In this document: piece after piece, positions 20,034 to 29,467 of the stretch
Position numbering within the stretch: position 1 is the first letter of the stretch
How the letters are laid out: every line of letters begins with the position of its first letter
DNA from: Kosakonia oryzae
GTDB lineage: Bacteria; Pseudomonadota; Gammaproteobacteria; Enterobacterales; Enterobacteriaceae
DNA length: 64,000 nt
Assembly: GCF_001658025.2 (NCBI RefSeq)
Contig: NZ_CP014007.2
Span: 2,852,001-2,916,000, forward strand
Reading direction: 5' to 3'
Notes under the pieces: model-generated
Databases searched by the model: none
Seen by the model: the letters and a program-made list of their open reading frames with translations, nothing else
Told to the model about the DNA's origin: nothing
Position numbers and translations under genes: made by a program

Positions 20034-21704
20034 ATGCATACAGAAACGCGTTCCCCCATCGTCACTACCCGGCAGGGCCGGATCCAGGGTCTGCGCGAAA
20101 ACGCGCTGGATATTTTCCGGGGTATCCCTTACGCCCGGCCCCCGGTCGGCTCGCTACGGTTTCGCAACCCACAGCCCCTTTCTCCCTGGGAGGGGATCAG
20201 AAACGCGGTGGCTTCGGGACCGGCGTCTTTTCAGATGAACCTGAACAACACAGACGCCGTCATGGCGCAGGTTAAGCGCATCGATCCCGGCGTGCCGGGC
20301 GTCCCTGCCTGGCCCGCTTACGTGGGGAAAACCTACCATCACGAAAATATCAGCGAGGACTGCCTGTACCTTGATGTCTGGGTCCCGGAGAATGCAGGCG
20401 GAAAAAAATTGCCGGTCTATGTGTATTATCACGGCGGCGCCAACGCGGTCAGTTCGGGATCGTTTCATCTGGAAGACGGTGCCAATCTTGCCCGGCAGGA
20501 AAATATCATTGTCGTCCGGCCCAATTACCGTTTAGGGGCGCTGGGCTGGGTGCATTTTGGTTTAATCAGCGATGCGTTTCCCGAAGCCATCAACCTCGGT
20601 TTGAAAGATCAATTCGCCGCCTTGCAATGGGTGCACGAGAATATCGCCGCATTTGGAGGGGATCCGGATAATGTCACTATCGGTGGCGAATCCTGCGGCG
20701 CGACCGCCGTCTCGCATCTGCTGACGTATGCGCCGGCGCGGAAATTTTTCCGGCGGGCCATTATCCAGTCATTATCCCCTTTCAATGTCTGGTGTACCCA
20801 AAATCAGGCGCAGGCTGTCCAGGTGGCGGAGAAATATCTCGCCTTACTGGATATCTCGTCCCCTGAAGCGCTCGCCGACATCGAGCCCGAACGCTTTCTG
20901 GCGGTGCAAAATGTCTTAACGCGCTTTTTCCATCCGGACAAAAATATCGCCTGGCGCCCTCTGGGTGGCGTGGTTGATGGCGAATGGATCCCGGAACACC
21001 CGGCTGAATATCTCTCCAGCCACGCGGCAGCCGATACGGTCAACGAGTTGATGATTGGTTTCGCCAAAGATGAATGGCAGTTTTTCCGTGGTCATACCGA
21101 AACCCTACGTCATGGCAGCGTACAGGATGTTCTCAACGTCCTGACGCCGATTTATGGCCGTGACGGCGCTCAGCAACTGTACGCAGGGTATAAAGAACTC
21201 TATCCGGCGCATCGGGAGTCGGGACATATTCTCTCCGACATTATGTCTTTTGAGTTCTTTAAGTTTTCATCGTTGAAAATAGCCAGACACTTCACCCAGT
21301 TAGGTGTGCCGACCTGGCTTTTCCAGTTCAGCTACGATCTCCCGGGGTGGAATGGGGAGCTACGGGCGGTCCACACCGGCGATATGCCGTTTTTGTGGCG
21401 TAATTACGACCCGCAGCGGCTGTCGCAATGGCCAGCATTCGATGGGATAGATATCGATGAACTCAAACACAGTGCCGGGGCCATGGGGAACTACTATGCC
21501 GCCTTTATCCGGCATGGTGGCGAAGATCTCTGGCCGAAATTCGATGAGGAAAATCAGGTTATCCTTCGTTTCGGCAAAGAGGTGGTCCCGCAGAAGCGGC
21601 TGCTTGAGCAAGAGGAAAAGCACTTTTCTGCTGTAGGCATCGATAGCGTACGCCAGCTTGAAGAAAGGCTGAGCCAGCATCTGAAACAAGCGTTTGAAGA
21701 ATAA
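20034..21704 (+). CDS. type B carboxylesterase
   Basis: 556 residues, alpha/beta-hydrolase of the carboxylesterase/cholinesterase family. N-terminal TRQGRIQGLRENALDIFRGIPYARPP, the SEDCLYLDVWVPE motif, oxyanion-hole YYHGGAN and the nucleophile elbow GGESCGATA with Ser220. No signal peptide, so cytoplasmic. Begins 71 bp after the cyclase gene. Expected to hydrolyse a carboxylic ester; together with the flanking cyclase and CMD proteins it suggests stepwise opening of an ester or lactone compound. Confidence 0.9.
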   Translation: MHTETRSPIVTTRQGRIQGLRENALDIFRGIPYARPPVGSLRFRNPQPLSPWEGIRNAVASGPASFQMNLNNTDAVMAQVKRIDPGVPGVPAWPAYVGKTYHHENISEDCLYLDVWVPENAGGKKLPVYVYYHGGANAVSSGSFHLEDGANLARQENIIVVRPNYRLGALGWVHFGLISDAFPEAINLGLKDQFAALQWVHENIAAFGGDPDNVTIGGESCGATAVSHLLTYAPARKFFRRAIIQSLSPFNVWCTQNQAQAVQVAEKYLALLDISSPEALADIEPERFLAVQNVLTRFFHPDKNIAWRPLGGVVDGEWIPEHPAEYLSSHAAADTVNELMIGFAKDEWQFFRGHTETLRHGSVQDVLNVLTPIYGRDGAQQLYAGYKELYPAHRESGHILSDIMSFEFFKFSSLKIARHFTQLGVPTWLFQFSYDLPGWNGELRAVHTGDMPFLWRNYDPQRLSQWPAFDGIDIDELKHSAGAMGNYYAAFIRHGGEDLWPKFDEENQVILRFGKEVVPQKRLLEQEEKHFSAVGIDSVRQLEERLSQHLKQAFEE

Positions 21705-21755
21705 AAGCCGAAAAACTGGCCATCGCCAGTCTTTCCCTCAACAAGGGGCACAATC

Positions 21756-22283
21756 ATGGCACGTATTACCTTACCCGAAGTCGATTCCCTCACACCTGAA
21801 CAACAGGATCTCTATCAACGTTTCCCTGCCAACCTCACTCGCGCCTTATTGCGCACCGGCGCGTGTACGGATGGCTATCTGACGCTAGGCGCCTCATTCC
21901 GACAGGGGCATCTTAGCGCCAAAGACAGAGAGTTGGTGATTTTACGGGTCTCCGCACTCAGCCACAGCGCATATGAGCGGATGCAGCACATCGGGATAGC
22001 CAGAGAGAGCGGCTGGCGTGAAAGCAATATCAACGCCATTGAAAATGGCGATATGCAGAAACTGGACGGTAAAACCCAAGCAGTAGTCCGTTTTACCGAC
22101 GAATGTGTAAATCATGTCAAAGTGACGGGCGCGGTATTTCATGCGCTCAGGTGTTATTGCAGCGAGGAGGAAATAGCCGAAATCACGCTGTTGATCGGGC
22201 ATTACATGATGACGGCACGCTTCCTTGAAACGCTGGAAGTTGAGCTGGATGAGAGAGCGACGTCATGGGAAAAAATGGCCTGA
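21756..22283 (+). CDS. carboxymuconolactone decarboxylase-family protein
   Basis: 175 residues, mostly helical, with CMD-family features (LSAKDRELVILRVSALSHSAYE, later ITLLIGHYMMTARFLETLEVE). The CxxC thiol pair of AhpD-like members is absent, so a peroxidase role is unlikely and a decarboxylase/lactonase-like or uncharacterised role fits better. Last gene of the TetR-controlled operon, 51 bp after the esterase; a GC hairpin follows 33 bp downstream. Confidence 0.85.
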   Translation: MARITLPEVDSLTPEQQDLYQRFPANLTRALLRTGACTDGYLTLGASFRQGHLSAKDRELVILRVSALSHSAYERMQHIGIARESGWRESNINAIENGDMQKLDGKTQAVVRFTDECVNHVKVTGAVFHALRCYCSEEEIAEITLLIGHYMMTARFLETLEVELDERATSWEKMA

Positions 22284-22315
22284 GGCATTGAAAATAAAAC
22301 CGGTCATAGCGCAGG

Positions 22316-22344
22316 AGCCCACAGGCTGTAAAGCCTGGCGGGCT
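22316..22344 (+). terminator. possible operon-end hairpin
   Basis: Nested stems AGCCC...GGGCT and AGGCT...AGCCT with a GTAA loop, shortly after the last gene of the cyclase-esterase operon. Only a weak T-rich tail follows. Confidence 0.4.
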
Positions 22345-22562
22345 TCTGGCTGACGGATAACATCGTGAAATCTATCTCAACGGCCCCCATCTTTTATCGC
22401 TCGTTGTTGCACGACGGGAGCGTCGCCGCAGCCACCTGCCGATGCAGGCTGACTCACTAAGATCGGTCTGCCGACGGAATATCGTGTTGTCGCCCGTGAC
22501 TTTTACGCCTGGTAATAAATCCCAGGGAAGCAAATCAGGGCGTCATTGATTTCTGCCCGGGG

Positions 22563-23381
22563 TTACGAATTGACGTGCTCGCGACAGTACAGGCGTTTCC
22601 AGCCTGTCGGCGTCACCCCGGTCAGTTTACGGAAGATCTGCCGAAAGTAAGTGGTGTCATTGAATCCGCACTGGCGAGCGACTTCGGTTAGCGACAGCGA
22701 ATTATTGAGCAGCAACTTCTCCGCCGTCAGTACGCGCTGGCGATGAATGGCTTCCGTCAGCGTCAGCCGAAAAACGCGGCTGTAGACGCGTCCCAGATAA
22801 TCCGCGTTGCAGTGCAACTCCTTGGCCAGCGAAGACGTGGTGATCGGTAAATGGAATTGGGTGCGAATGATCTGATTGGCTCTCCACGCCAGCGCCATTC
22901 CGGGGCTGTCATTGCCGCTTTCCTGCGGGCCGGGAGCGGCAATCTGTTGCAAGATCAGCAGCAAAATACACTCCAGCGCCACGTTGCGGCGAATATTTTC
23001 CTGCTCGCTGAGAAACTGGCGAAACAGGGAAATGACATATTGCGGATCGCTCACCCGCGTATATTGGGGAATGCTCAGCAGCGCCGCATCCCCTCCTTCT
23101 TCGGCCACGCCTTGCAGCCAGTCAAAATGCAGCCAGTAGAATTTGAGATCGGCGGGAAAAGCGCCCTCGCCCACATGGCGATGCCCCGGACGCAGCAGCA
23201 AACTCTCGCCCGCCTGTACGTTAAACAGGTGATCGTCTTCGCGGATGTGCAGCTCGCCGCGCTCCACAAAGATAACTTCCCATGAGGTCAGCGTGCGCGC
23301 GGGATGGCTCCCTATGCCGCGAGAAATGAACAACCCGCCATTTTGCACACGAACCGGAAACGCTATGGATAATTCAAGCAT
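22563..23381 (-). CDS. AraC-family regulator with cupin sensor
   Basis: 272 residues: N-terminal cupin-like sugar-sensing domain (about 5-140; LTSWEVIFVERGELHIREDD, GHRHVGEG) and C-terminal double helix-turn-helix (about 170-265; LAKELHCNADYLGRVYSRVF, ARQCGFNDTTYFRQIFRKLTGVTP). Divergent from the pentoside transporter and GH127 genes with a 240-bp shared region, so it is the probable arabinoside-responsive activator of those genes. The ligand is an inference from context. Confidence 0.9.
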   Translation of the reverse strand: MLELSIAFPVRVQNGGLFISRGIGSHPARTLTSWEVIFVERGELHIREDDHLFNVQAGESLLLRPGHRHVGEGAFPADLKFYWLHFDWLQGVAEEGGDAALLSIPQYTRVSDPQYVISLFRQFLSEQENIRRNVALECILLLILQQIAAPGPQESGNDSPGMALAWRANQIIRTQFHLPITTSSLAKELHCNADYLGRVYSRVFRLTLTEAIHRQRVLTAEKLLLNNSLSLTEVARQCGFNDTTYFRQIFRKLTGVTPTGWKRLYCREHVNS

Positions 23382-23620
23382 CGATCATCAACTTTCCGCT
23401 TTTTACGTCATAAAAACTGGCTTTTCTCGTTGATTATTAATCATAAAATAGTTTACTGCCCGATCCAGCTCACATTTTATTAAACAGGTCGGAATCGCTC
23501 TCTTTTTATACTTTTCCCTTCTCTTGTTGAACCCCGTATTCCGGGCAAAATATATCCGTACCCGAAAATAAGCCCGTCCTGATGCGGGCAATGGACTCTG
23601 ACCCTGATGAGGAGTTTATT

Positions 23621-25021
23621 ATGACTGCTAGCCCGATTACGCAAAGCGAACTGACGCAGCAGGACGCGAGCGAAGCCCTTTCCCTGCGCGAGAAAATCGG
23701 TTACGGGCTGGGTGACGCCGGTGGCACGGTAATCACCTGCCTGATCACTAATTTTCTGACATTCTTCTACACCGATGTATTTGGTCTTACCCCGGCGCTG
23801 GTCGGGACGCTGTTTATGGCGTTGCGTGTATTTGATGCGGTATCCGATCCGATTATGGGCATTGTGGCTGACCGCACGCACAGCCGCTGGGGACGTTTCC
23901 GCCCATGGCAACTGTGGATTGCACTGCCGATTGGCGTGGTCGGTGTGCTGACCTTTACCACTCCTGAGGTCAGCATGAACATGAAGATCGTCTGGGCGTT
24001 CGGCACCTATCTGTTGCTTTCCATTAGCTATACCGCGATCAATGTGCCCTACTGCGCGCTTATCAACACCATGACCAGCCGCCACAGCGAAGTGATTGCC
24101 TGCCAGTCCTGGCGCTTTGTGCTGTGCGGCGTGGCGGGTTTTCTGGTCTCTGTGGGCTTGCCCTGGCTGGTATCCATACTGGGCAAAGGCAACGCCGCGC
24201 AGGGGTATCAACTGGGCGTAGGGCTTCTGTGTAGCGTGGCAGTGGTGATGTTTCTGTGCTGCTTTTTCTGGGTACACGAGCGCGTCTCACTGGACAGCCT
24301 GGGGAAATTTACCCTGCGTGAGCATCTGGCGGGGTTGCGCCAAAATGATCAGCTACTGCTGATGCTGCTGATGTCGTTCCTGCTGATCAATGTGTTCAAC
24401 ATTCGGGGTGGCGGCTATATGTACTTCATCACCTATGTGTTGCAAGGCGGTACGGCTTACACTTCGCTGTTTTTTACCATGGTGACGTTTGCCTCGATCC
24501 TGGGCTCGGTGCTGGTCAGCCCGCTCTCCAAACGCGTGGATACCGTCAGATTGTATTACTGGACTAACATCGTTCTGGCTGCGCTGGCAATCGTGATGTG
24601 GTTCTTGCCTACCGGCCCGGCGTGGCAGACTGTCTGGCTGGCGGTGATCTTTAGCAACGGTATTATTCTTGGCTTCACCCTGCCGCTGCATTTTGCGCTG
24701 ATGGCTTTCGCCGATGACTACGGCGAGTGGAAAACCCGCGTGCGCTCCTCGGGGATGAACTTCGCCTTTAATCTCTTCTGCATCAAACTGGCCTGGGCCT
24801 CAAGCGCCGGGATCATCAGTCTGGTGTTTATTTTTGTCGCTTATCACCCAGGCGTAGGGCACCAGACGCCGGCATCGCTGCATGGCATTACCAGCATGGA
24901 AACCCTGCTGCCTGCTCTATTCCACTTGCTGCTGGCGTTCACTATTCTCGCCTGCAAACTCAATAACCCACTTATGGCGCGCATAGCCAGCGAGCTGCGT
25001 GTTCGCCATGCTCCGGTCTGA
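23621..25021 (+). CDS. GPH-family glycoside/pentoside:cation symporter
   Basis: 466 residues with about 12 hydrophobic helices. Sequence pattern of the glycoside-pentoside-hexuronide family ([14 protein letters not shown] near the start, [25 protein letters not shown] in the first loop), which imports sugars with Na+ or H+. Start at the ATG preceded by GAGGAG. Followed by the GH127 gene after only a few bases, so the imported sugar is probably an L-arabinofuranoside oligomer. Confidence 0.92.
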   Translation: MTASPITQSELTQQDASEALSLREKIGYGLGDAGGTVITCLITNFLTFFYTDVFGLTPALVGTLFMALRVFDAVSDPIMGIVADRTHSRWGRFRPWQLWIALPIGVVGVLTFTTPEVSMNMKIVWAFGTYLLLSISYTAINVPYCALINTMTSRHSEVIACQSWRFVLCGVAGFLVSVGLPWLVSILGKGNAAQGYQLGVGLLCSVAVVMFLCCFFWVHERVSLDSLGKFTLREHLAGLRQNDQLLLMLLMSFLLINVFNIRGGGYMYFITYVLQGGTAYTSLFFTMVTFASILGSVLVSPLSKRVDTVRLYYWTNIVLAALAIVMWFLPTGPAWQTVWLAVIFSNGIILGFTLPLHFALMAFADDYGEWKTRVRSSGMNFAFNLFCIKLAWASSAGIISLVFIFVAYHPGVGHQTPASLHGITSMETLLPALFHLLLAFTILACKLNNPLMARIASELRVRHAPV

Positions 25022-25028
25022 GGAGAAG

Positions 25029-26987
25029 ATGATGTCTGTGATGGAAGTCGATCTGCATAAACTGAAAATTAACGATCCCTTTTTGGGTCAGTATCAGCAA
25101 CTGGTCAGGGATGTCGTCATCCCTTATCAATGGGATGCGCTGAACGATCGGATCGCCGAGGCGGATCCCAGCCATGCGATTGAAAATTTTCGTATCGCCG
25201 CCGGTCTACAGCAGGGAGAATTTTACGGCATGGTGTTTCAGGACAGTGACGTGGCGAAGTGGCTGGAAGCCGTCGCCTGGTCGCTGTGCCAACAACCGAA
25301 TGCGGAACTGGAAAAAACCGCCGATGAGGTGATTGAACTGGTGGCCGCCGCCCAGTGTGAAGACGGCTATCTCAATACCTATTTCACCGTCAAAGCCCCC
25401 AACGAGCGCTGGACTAACCTGGCGGAATGTCATGAGTTGTATTGCGCCGGGCATATGATCGAGGCTGGAGTAGCCTTCTTTCAGGCCACCGGCAAACGCC
25501 GTCTGTTAGAAGTGGTATGTAAACTTGCCGACCATATCGACAGCGTGTTCGGGCCTGGTGAGACACAGTTGCACGGGTATCCAGGGCATCCCGAAATCGA
25601 GCTGGCGCTAATGCGCCTGCATGATGTCACGCAGGAGCCGCGTTATATGGCGCTGGTGAATTACTTCGTCGAGCAGCGCGGAACGCAGCCGCATTTTTAC
25701 GATATCGAATATGAAAAGCGTGGCAAAACGTCGTACTGGAACACCTATGGCCCGGCATGGATGATAAAGGACAAAGCCTACAGCCAGGCGCATCAACCCC
25801 TTGCCGCGCAGCAAACCGCTATCGGTCACGCGGTGCGTTTTGTCTATCTGATGACCGGCGTGGCGCACCTGGCGCGGCTCAGCAACGATGAGGCAAAACG
25901 GCAAGACTGCCTGCGTTTATGGCATAACATGGCTCAGCGCCAGCTCTATATTACCGGCGGTATCGGTTCGCAAAGCAGCGGTGAAGCGTTCAGCAGCGAT
26001 TACGATTTGCCGAACGACAGCGTGTATGCCGAAAGCTGCGCGTCCATTGGCCTGATGATGTTCGCCCGTCGTATGCTGGAGATGGAGGCGGACAGCCAGT
26101 ATGCCGATGTGATGGAGCGAGCGCTGTATAACACGGTGCTGGGCGGCATGGCGCTGGACGGTAAACACTTCTTTTACGTTAACCCGCTGGAGGTTCACCC
26201 GAAAACGCTCCGCTTTAATCATATCTATGATCACGTTAAACCGGTTCGCCAGCGCTGGTTCGGTTGCGCCTGCTGCCCCCCTAATATCGCGCGTTTGCTG
26301 ACCTCGCTCGGCCATTACATTTATACCCCACGCCCGGATGCGCTCTATATCAACCTTTATATCGGCAACAGCATTGAAGTACCCGTCGAGGATAAAGTTC
26401 TGCGGCTGCGCCTCAGCGGTAATTTCCCGTGGCAAGAAAAAGTGGTGATTACGGTGGATTCGCCGTCGCCGGTACAGCATACCCTTGCTTTACGCATGCC
26501 CGACTGGTGCGATGCGCCGCAGGTCGCGCTCAACGGCGTTGCGGTGGAAAAAGCGGTTCACAAAGGTTACCTGCATATTCACCGGCGCTGGCAGGAAGGC
26601 GATACCTTAACCCTGACGTTACCGATGCCAGTGCGTCGGATATACGGTAATCCGCTGGTGCGGCACGTTGCCGGAAAAGTGGCGATTCAGCGTGGGCCAC
26701 TGGTGTATTGCCTTGAACAGGCTGATAACGGTGAGGAGCTGCATAACCTGTGGTTGCCGCACACCGCGACCTTCAAAACGTTTGCAGGCAGCGGCCTGTT
26801 TGCGCATAAAGTTTTAATTCAGGCCGAGGGCATTAAACGCACGTCAGCCAATCCCGAACACGCGTTGCTCTGGCACTATGATCATTCGCCATCAACCAGG
26901 CAGCCGCAGACATTAACCTTTATCCCGTGGTTTTGCTGGGCCAACAGAGGAGAGGGAGAGATGAGGATTTGGGTCAACGAAGAGTAA
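25029..26987 (+). CDS. GH127 beta-L-arabinofuranosidase
   Basis: 652 residues (651 if the second of two tandem ATGs, better spaced from AGGAG, is used). Glycoside hydrolase family 127, removing terminal beta-L-arabinofuranose from plant glycan fragments. The zinc and catalytic residues known in the family are visible: Glu335 and Cys337 in YAESCASIG, and Cys415-Cys416 in FGCACCPPN, with the second Cys the expected nucleophile. No signal peptide, so it acts on imported substrate in the cytoplasm. It starts 7-10 bp after the transporter stop, so the two genes form one operon. Confidence 0.93.
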   Translation: MMSVMEVDLHKLKINDPFLGQYQQLVRDVVIPYQWDALNDRIAEADPSHAIENFRIAAGLQQGEFYGMVFQDSDVAKWLEAVAWSLCQQPNAELEKTADEVIELVAAAQCEDGYLNTYFTVKAPNERWTNLAECHELYCAGHMIEAGVAFFQATGKRRLLEVVCKLADHIDSVFGPGETQLHGYPGHPEIELALMRLHDVTQEPRYMALVNYFVEQRGTQPHFYDIEYEKRGKTSYWNTYGPAWMIKDKAYSQAHQPLAAQQTAIGHAVRFVYLMTGVAHLARLSNDEAKRQDCLRLWHNMAQRQLYITGGIGSQSSGEAFSSDYDLPNDSVYAESCASIGLMMFARRMLEMEADSQYADVMERALYNTVLGGMALDGKHFFYVNPLEVHPKTLRFNHIYDHVKPVRQRWFGCACCPPNIARLLTSLGHYIYTPRPDALYINLYIGNSIEVPVEDKVLRLRLSGNFPWQEKVVITVDSPSPVQHTLALRMPDWCDAPQVALNGVAVEKAVHKGYLHIHRRWQEGDTLTLTLPMPVRRIYGNPLVRHVAGKVAIQRGPLVYCLEQADNGEELHNLWLPHTATFKTFAGSGLFAHKVLIQAEGIKRTSANPEHALLWHYDHSPSTRQPQTLTFIPWFCWANRGEGEMRIWVNEE

Positions 26988-27075
26988 ATTTTCTTTTCGT
27001 CGCCCGATTCCGTGGCGATTGGCTTAATACGGCACAATCAGCGGAAAATGCGACGCCTTTCAAAAACAGCCGAAA

Positions 27076-27108
27076 TGAATACGTAGGGTTAATAACCCTA
27101 TGTATTCA
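27076..27108. repeat. long perfect-type inverted repeat
   Basis: TGAATAC-G-TAGGGTT / AACCCTA-T-GTATTCA around a short AT centre. A strong hairpin without a T-tract, located where GC-rich core sequence gives way to the AT-rich accessory scar. It may be an extragenic repeat or a junction mark. Confidence 0.55.
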
Positions 27109-27116
27109 CTGAAGCC

Positions 27117-27194
27117 TGGCAGAACGACACGAGCTATGTCGCATTCAGGCACTATACCGGCAATCAGAAACGGGGGATTTGCATTAAGTTTTGA
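27117..27194 (+). pseudogene. possible C-terminal fragment of an outer-membrane beta-barrel
   Basis: An open stretch of 25 codons ending in a stop, reading WQNDTSYVAFRHYTGNQKRG and then ICIKF. Alternating hydrophobic residues and a terminal Phe are typical of the last strand of an outer-membrane barrel. There is no start and nothing recognisable upstream, so if real it is a remnant. The family cannot be named. Confidence 0.3.
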
Positions 27195-27244
27195 TTGTTA
27201 TATGATGCCAGTGAATATTATTGCTACACGGAAGGTTGTAATAT

Positions 27245-27748
27245 ATGTATGATATTTTTTCTAAGAAGTGGATTCCATGTGAAATATTATATGGTTTTTA
27301 TTATAGGGCTGATTCTCGGCCTCCCTCAACAATCATGAGAGAAGGTTTTTTGGGTACAAAATCTACAAATCATTGTTTTGCTTCTTTTGACAGTGAAACT
27401 GTGTTTTGCTCCAGTTCTCTTGAGGGGGTGATTTCTTTTAAAAAAAGTGCCCTGCAAGAGGGTATAGTTCTTCCGTATATATACAGAATTAATGCCAATG
27501 GATTGCGAGGCTACAAATTCAATGAAAACACAAACAGTTATGCTCTTGCCGAGGTTCTTTTTGAACGTAATGAAAGAAAATATAAAAAATTAAGACGGTA
27601 TAATAAAGGTCATTTTGAATTTATTTCATACTTATCTAATAAACTAAGGTTAAATATTGATGCTGCATTTATTCCTGTCAAAGAGGTACATGTTCAGGGA
27701 CCTATTCCAGCATCACGAATTAATTGCATTATGAACGAATGGGGCTAA
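27245..27748 (+). CDS. cholera/pertussis-toxin-type ADP-ribosyltransferase (enterotoxin A-like), putative
   Basis: 167 residues, markedly AT-rich. It carries the three landmarks of the cholera toxin A / pertussis toxin S1 catalytic fold in the right order: YRADSRPP (Arg21; the same string occurs in cholera toxin A), an STS-like SSS at 56-58 followed by YIYRI at 78-82, and KEVHVQGPIPASRI (Glu147), which aligns with cholera toxin QEVSALGGIPYSQI around catalytic Glu112. The first Glu of the usual ExE is Val145. Such enzymes transfer ADP-ribose from NAD to a protein. There is no signal peptide, and an in-frame stop sits six bases before the ATG, so the start is fixed (GGAAGG upstream). No B-subunit or immunity gene is adjacent. 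It may be an effector-like toxin or a decaying toxin domain. Confidence 0.7.
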   Translation: MYDIFSKKWIPCEILYGFYYRADSRPPSTIMREGFLGTKSTNHCFASFDSETVFCSSSLEGVISFKKSALQEGIVLPYIYRINANGLRGYKFNENTNSYALAEVLFERNERKYKKLRRYNKGHFEFISYLSNKLRLNIDAAFIPVKEVHVQGPIPASRINCIMNEWG

Positions 27749-27803
27749 CTCCATATACGCTATTCGAATAATGGTATAATGACAATGCCCACCATGGATA
27801 GTG

Positions 27804-28095
27804 GGTAATAACGTAGCTTCTGTCGATCCGCAGCATAATGTGATGGTTGCCAACGCCAGCTATATCCCGTTTACGATGCAAATTATGGGTAGCCAGGAGG
27901 CGATTGATAAAGGACTCATGAAGCCGTGGGCTGGCTGGTAGAGTGGACAGCCTTCCCAAGCCGAAGGAGTTTGCGGTTGGGCCACAGTACGGTACGCCGT
28001 GGGTGGCGGTGGTGAAACTCTGGCTCTCCGCGCTGGATGCGCCCTGCAACGCCCCGCCGTGGGGTAAAATTTACGCCATCGGTCTGTACACGCGG
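27804..28095 (+). pseudogene. remnant of a membrane PQQ-dependent dehydrogenase
   Basis: Two frames together read like an internal segment of the quinoprotein glucose/quinate dehydrogenase family. The first frame (27804-27941) gives NNVASVDPQHNVMVANASYI and IMGSQEAIDKGLMKPWAGW before a stop. Shifted by one base from 27943, the second gives EFAVGPQYGTPWVAVVK, APCNAPPWGKIYAI and LYTR. The family's 'GTPY...PC..PPWG.I.AIDL' pattern is recognisable. Both ends are missing and the frame is broken, so it is a fossil of a gene of about 800 codons. Confidence 0.65.
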
Positions 28096-28159
28096 ATACT
28101 CCCGTTATTTTATGCTGTCATGCAAATAATCAGAGGAAACCCGGTTATTCATATAAATT

Positions 28160-28183
28160 TATGCGGCTCATTTGAGCCGCATA
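28160..28183. terminator. hairpin between convergent remnant and lipoprotein gene
   Basis: Stem TATGCGGCTC / GAGCCGCATA with an ATTT loop, flanked by A/T runs on both sides. It lies 30 bp beyond the stop of the minus-strand lipoprotein gene; the tail on that strand is AT-rich rather than a pure T-run. Confidence 0.45.
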
Positions 28184-28213
28184 AAAAACCGAGCATTCTT
28201 TGTAAGCGGGTAA

Positions 28214-28645
28214 TTAATGAATACTCCAGTAATCTACAATATCGCTGCGGTTGAATGTGATATAAAGACGGTCGCCATGTATCTCTGTATTACCATTACT
28301 CTTGTCTGAAAGTTTACTCGCCGTGGATGAGGCTGAGCTGGCAGTGTTTGCCATACCTAAAGCGCTGCTAACTGCCCCCGCGCCAGGAATATAACCAGCC
28401 AGAGAAGAGACACTGCTATAGTCAGCATTTTTAAAATAAATCCAGGTCGTACCATTAGATGACTTTTGATTGTCATCAGGTACACCATAAAGTTGCTGGA
28501 CCTGAGCTTTCGTCGTTTTACCTTCAACAATATGCGATTGCACATATGAGGCGCTGAACTTATCTTCACCCCCTCCCCCCATGGACGAGCAGGCGCTCAA
28601 AAGGATCGCAGAAACCACAACAAGACATTTCAGACTGTTTTTCAT
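28214..28645 (-). CDS. putative lipoprotein, BamE/OsmE (SmpA/OmlA)-like
   Basis: 143 residues with a lipoprotein signal peptide and lipobox (LLSACSS, Cys19). The region KTTKAQVQQLYGVPDDNQ followed by TTWIYF resembles the SmpA/OmlA fold shared by BamE and OsmE; a glycine/alanine/serine-rich hydrophobic stretch (YIPGAGAVSSALGMANTA) follows. It would be an outer- or inner-membrane-anchored periplasmic protein. GAGG precedes the ATG. Role unknown. Confidence 0.75.
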   Translation of the reverse strand: MKNSLKCLVVVSAILLSACSSMGGGGEDKFSASYVQSHIVEGKTTKAQVQQLYGVPDDNQKSSNGTTWIYFKNADYSSVSSLAGYIPGAGAVSSALGMANTASSASSTASKLSDKSNGNTEIHGDRLYITFNRSDIVDYWSIH

Positions 28646-28927
28646 TGCAACCTCATTGTTAGTTTTTTGTAAAAGTTGTGAATTTTAATACCATGAGTTC
28701 AACAAGCAAGCAACTATATTCTGTTGTGAAATACCGTAGCGATAAGAGGGGTAAATGCTATTTTCTTTGAGGATATACACTTTTCGCTATTAACTGCCGT
28801 GGTGACCCTTCAGGTTGTATGGTTTATGCCAAAAACAGACCTGGCCCTCTTTTATTAATGTGTTCGGAAATAATCCGCTCATGGTGTAAATTAGAAAAAT
28901 CTTAAAGCAAGAAATAAGGGGCAATTG

Positions 28928-29467
28928 ATGACACAGCAAGCGCCACAACTTGAAACAGAACGCCTGATTTTAAAGCAGTTTACGCTGGAAGATTTCCACG
29001 CGCTCATGGCATGCTGGGCGACACCTGAAATGGTTAAGATTAATGGCGGAGAGAGTCCAACGCCGGAAACGGTCTGGACCCGTTTATTGCGCGATATCGG
29101 GCACTGGCAGATGTTGGGTTATGGTTATTGGGCAGTATTTGAAAAATCAACAAACCGTTATGCCGGGTCGTTAGGCTTTCAGGATGCTCATCGTGATATT
29201 ACCCCTGCACTGGAATACCCTGAAGCGGGATGGACGTTAATGCCAGAAGCGCGTGGCAAAGGTTATGCAACTGAAGCGCTGGCCGCAATTCTGCTGTGGG
29301 CCGATAAAACATTTTCCTCCCCGGTGTGCTGTATTATTGATGAAGAGAACAAACGTTCAAATTATTTAGCTGAGCGCTTTGGCTTCCAGTTTCAAAATTA
29401 TGTTAACTATCGTGGTAAGCAGGTACGCTTGCTTGTACGTCAGAAAGCGCTCAACTCGGCTTTGTAA
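28928..29467 (+). CDS. GNAT-family N-acetyltransferase (RimJ/RimL-like)
   Basis: 179 residues. Pattern of the RimJ/RimL-type acetyltransferases: LETERLILKQFTLEDFHALM at the start, an acetyl-CoA site PEARGKGYATEALAAIL (R/QxxGxG/A), and EENKRSNYLAERFGFQ near the end. It transfers acetyl from acetyl-CoA to an amino group of an unknown substrate. The ATG at 28928 is preferred to the TTG one codon earlier. Confidence 0.88.
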   Translation: MTQQAPQLETERLILKQFTLEDFHALMACWATPEMVKINGGESPTPETVWTRLLRDIGHWQMLGYGYWAVFEKSTNRYAGSLGFQDAHRDITPALEYPEAGWTLMPEARGKGYATEALAAILLWADKTFSSPVCCIIDEENKRSNYLAERFGFQFQNYVNYRGKQVRLLVRQKALNSAL

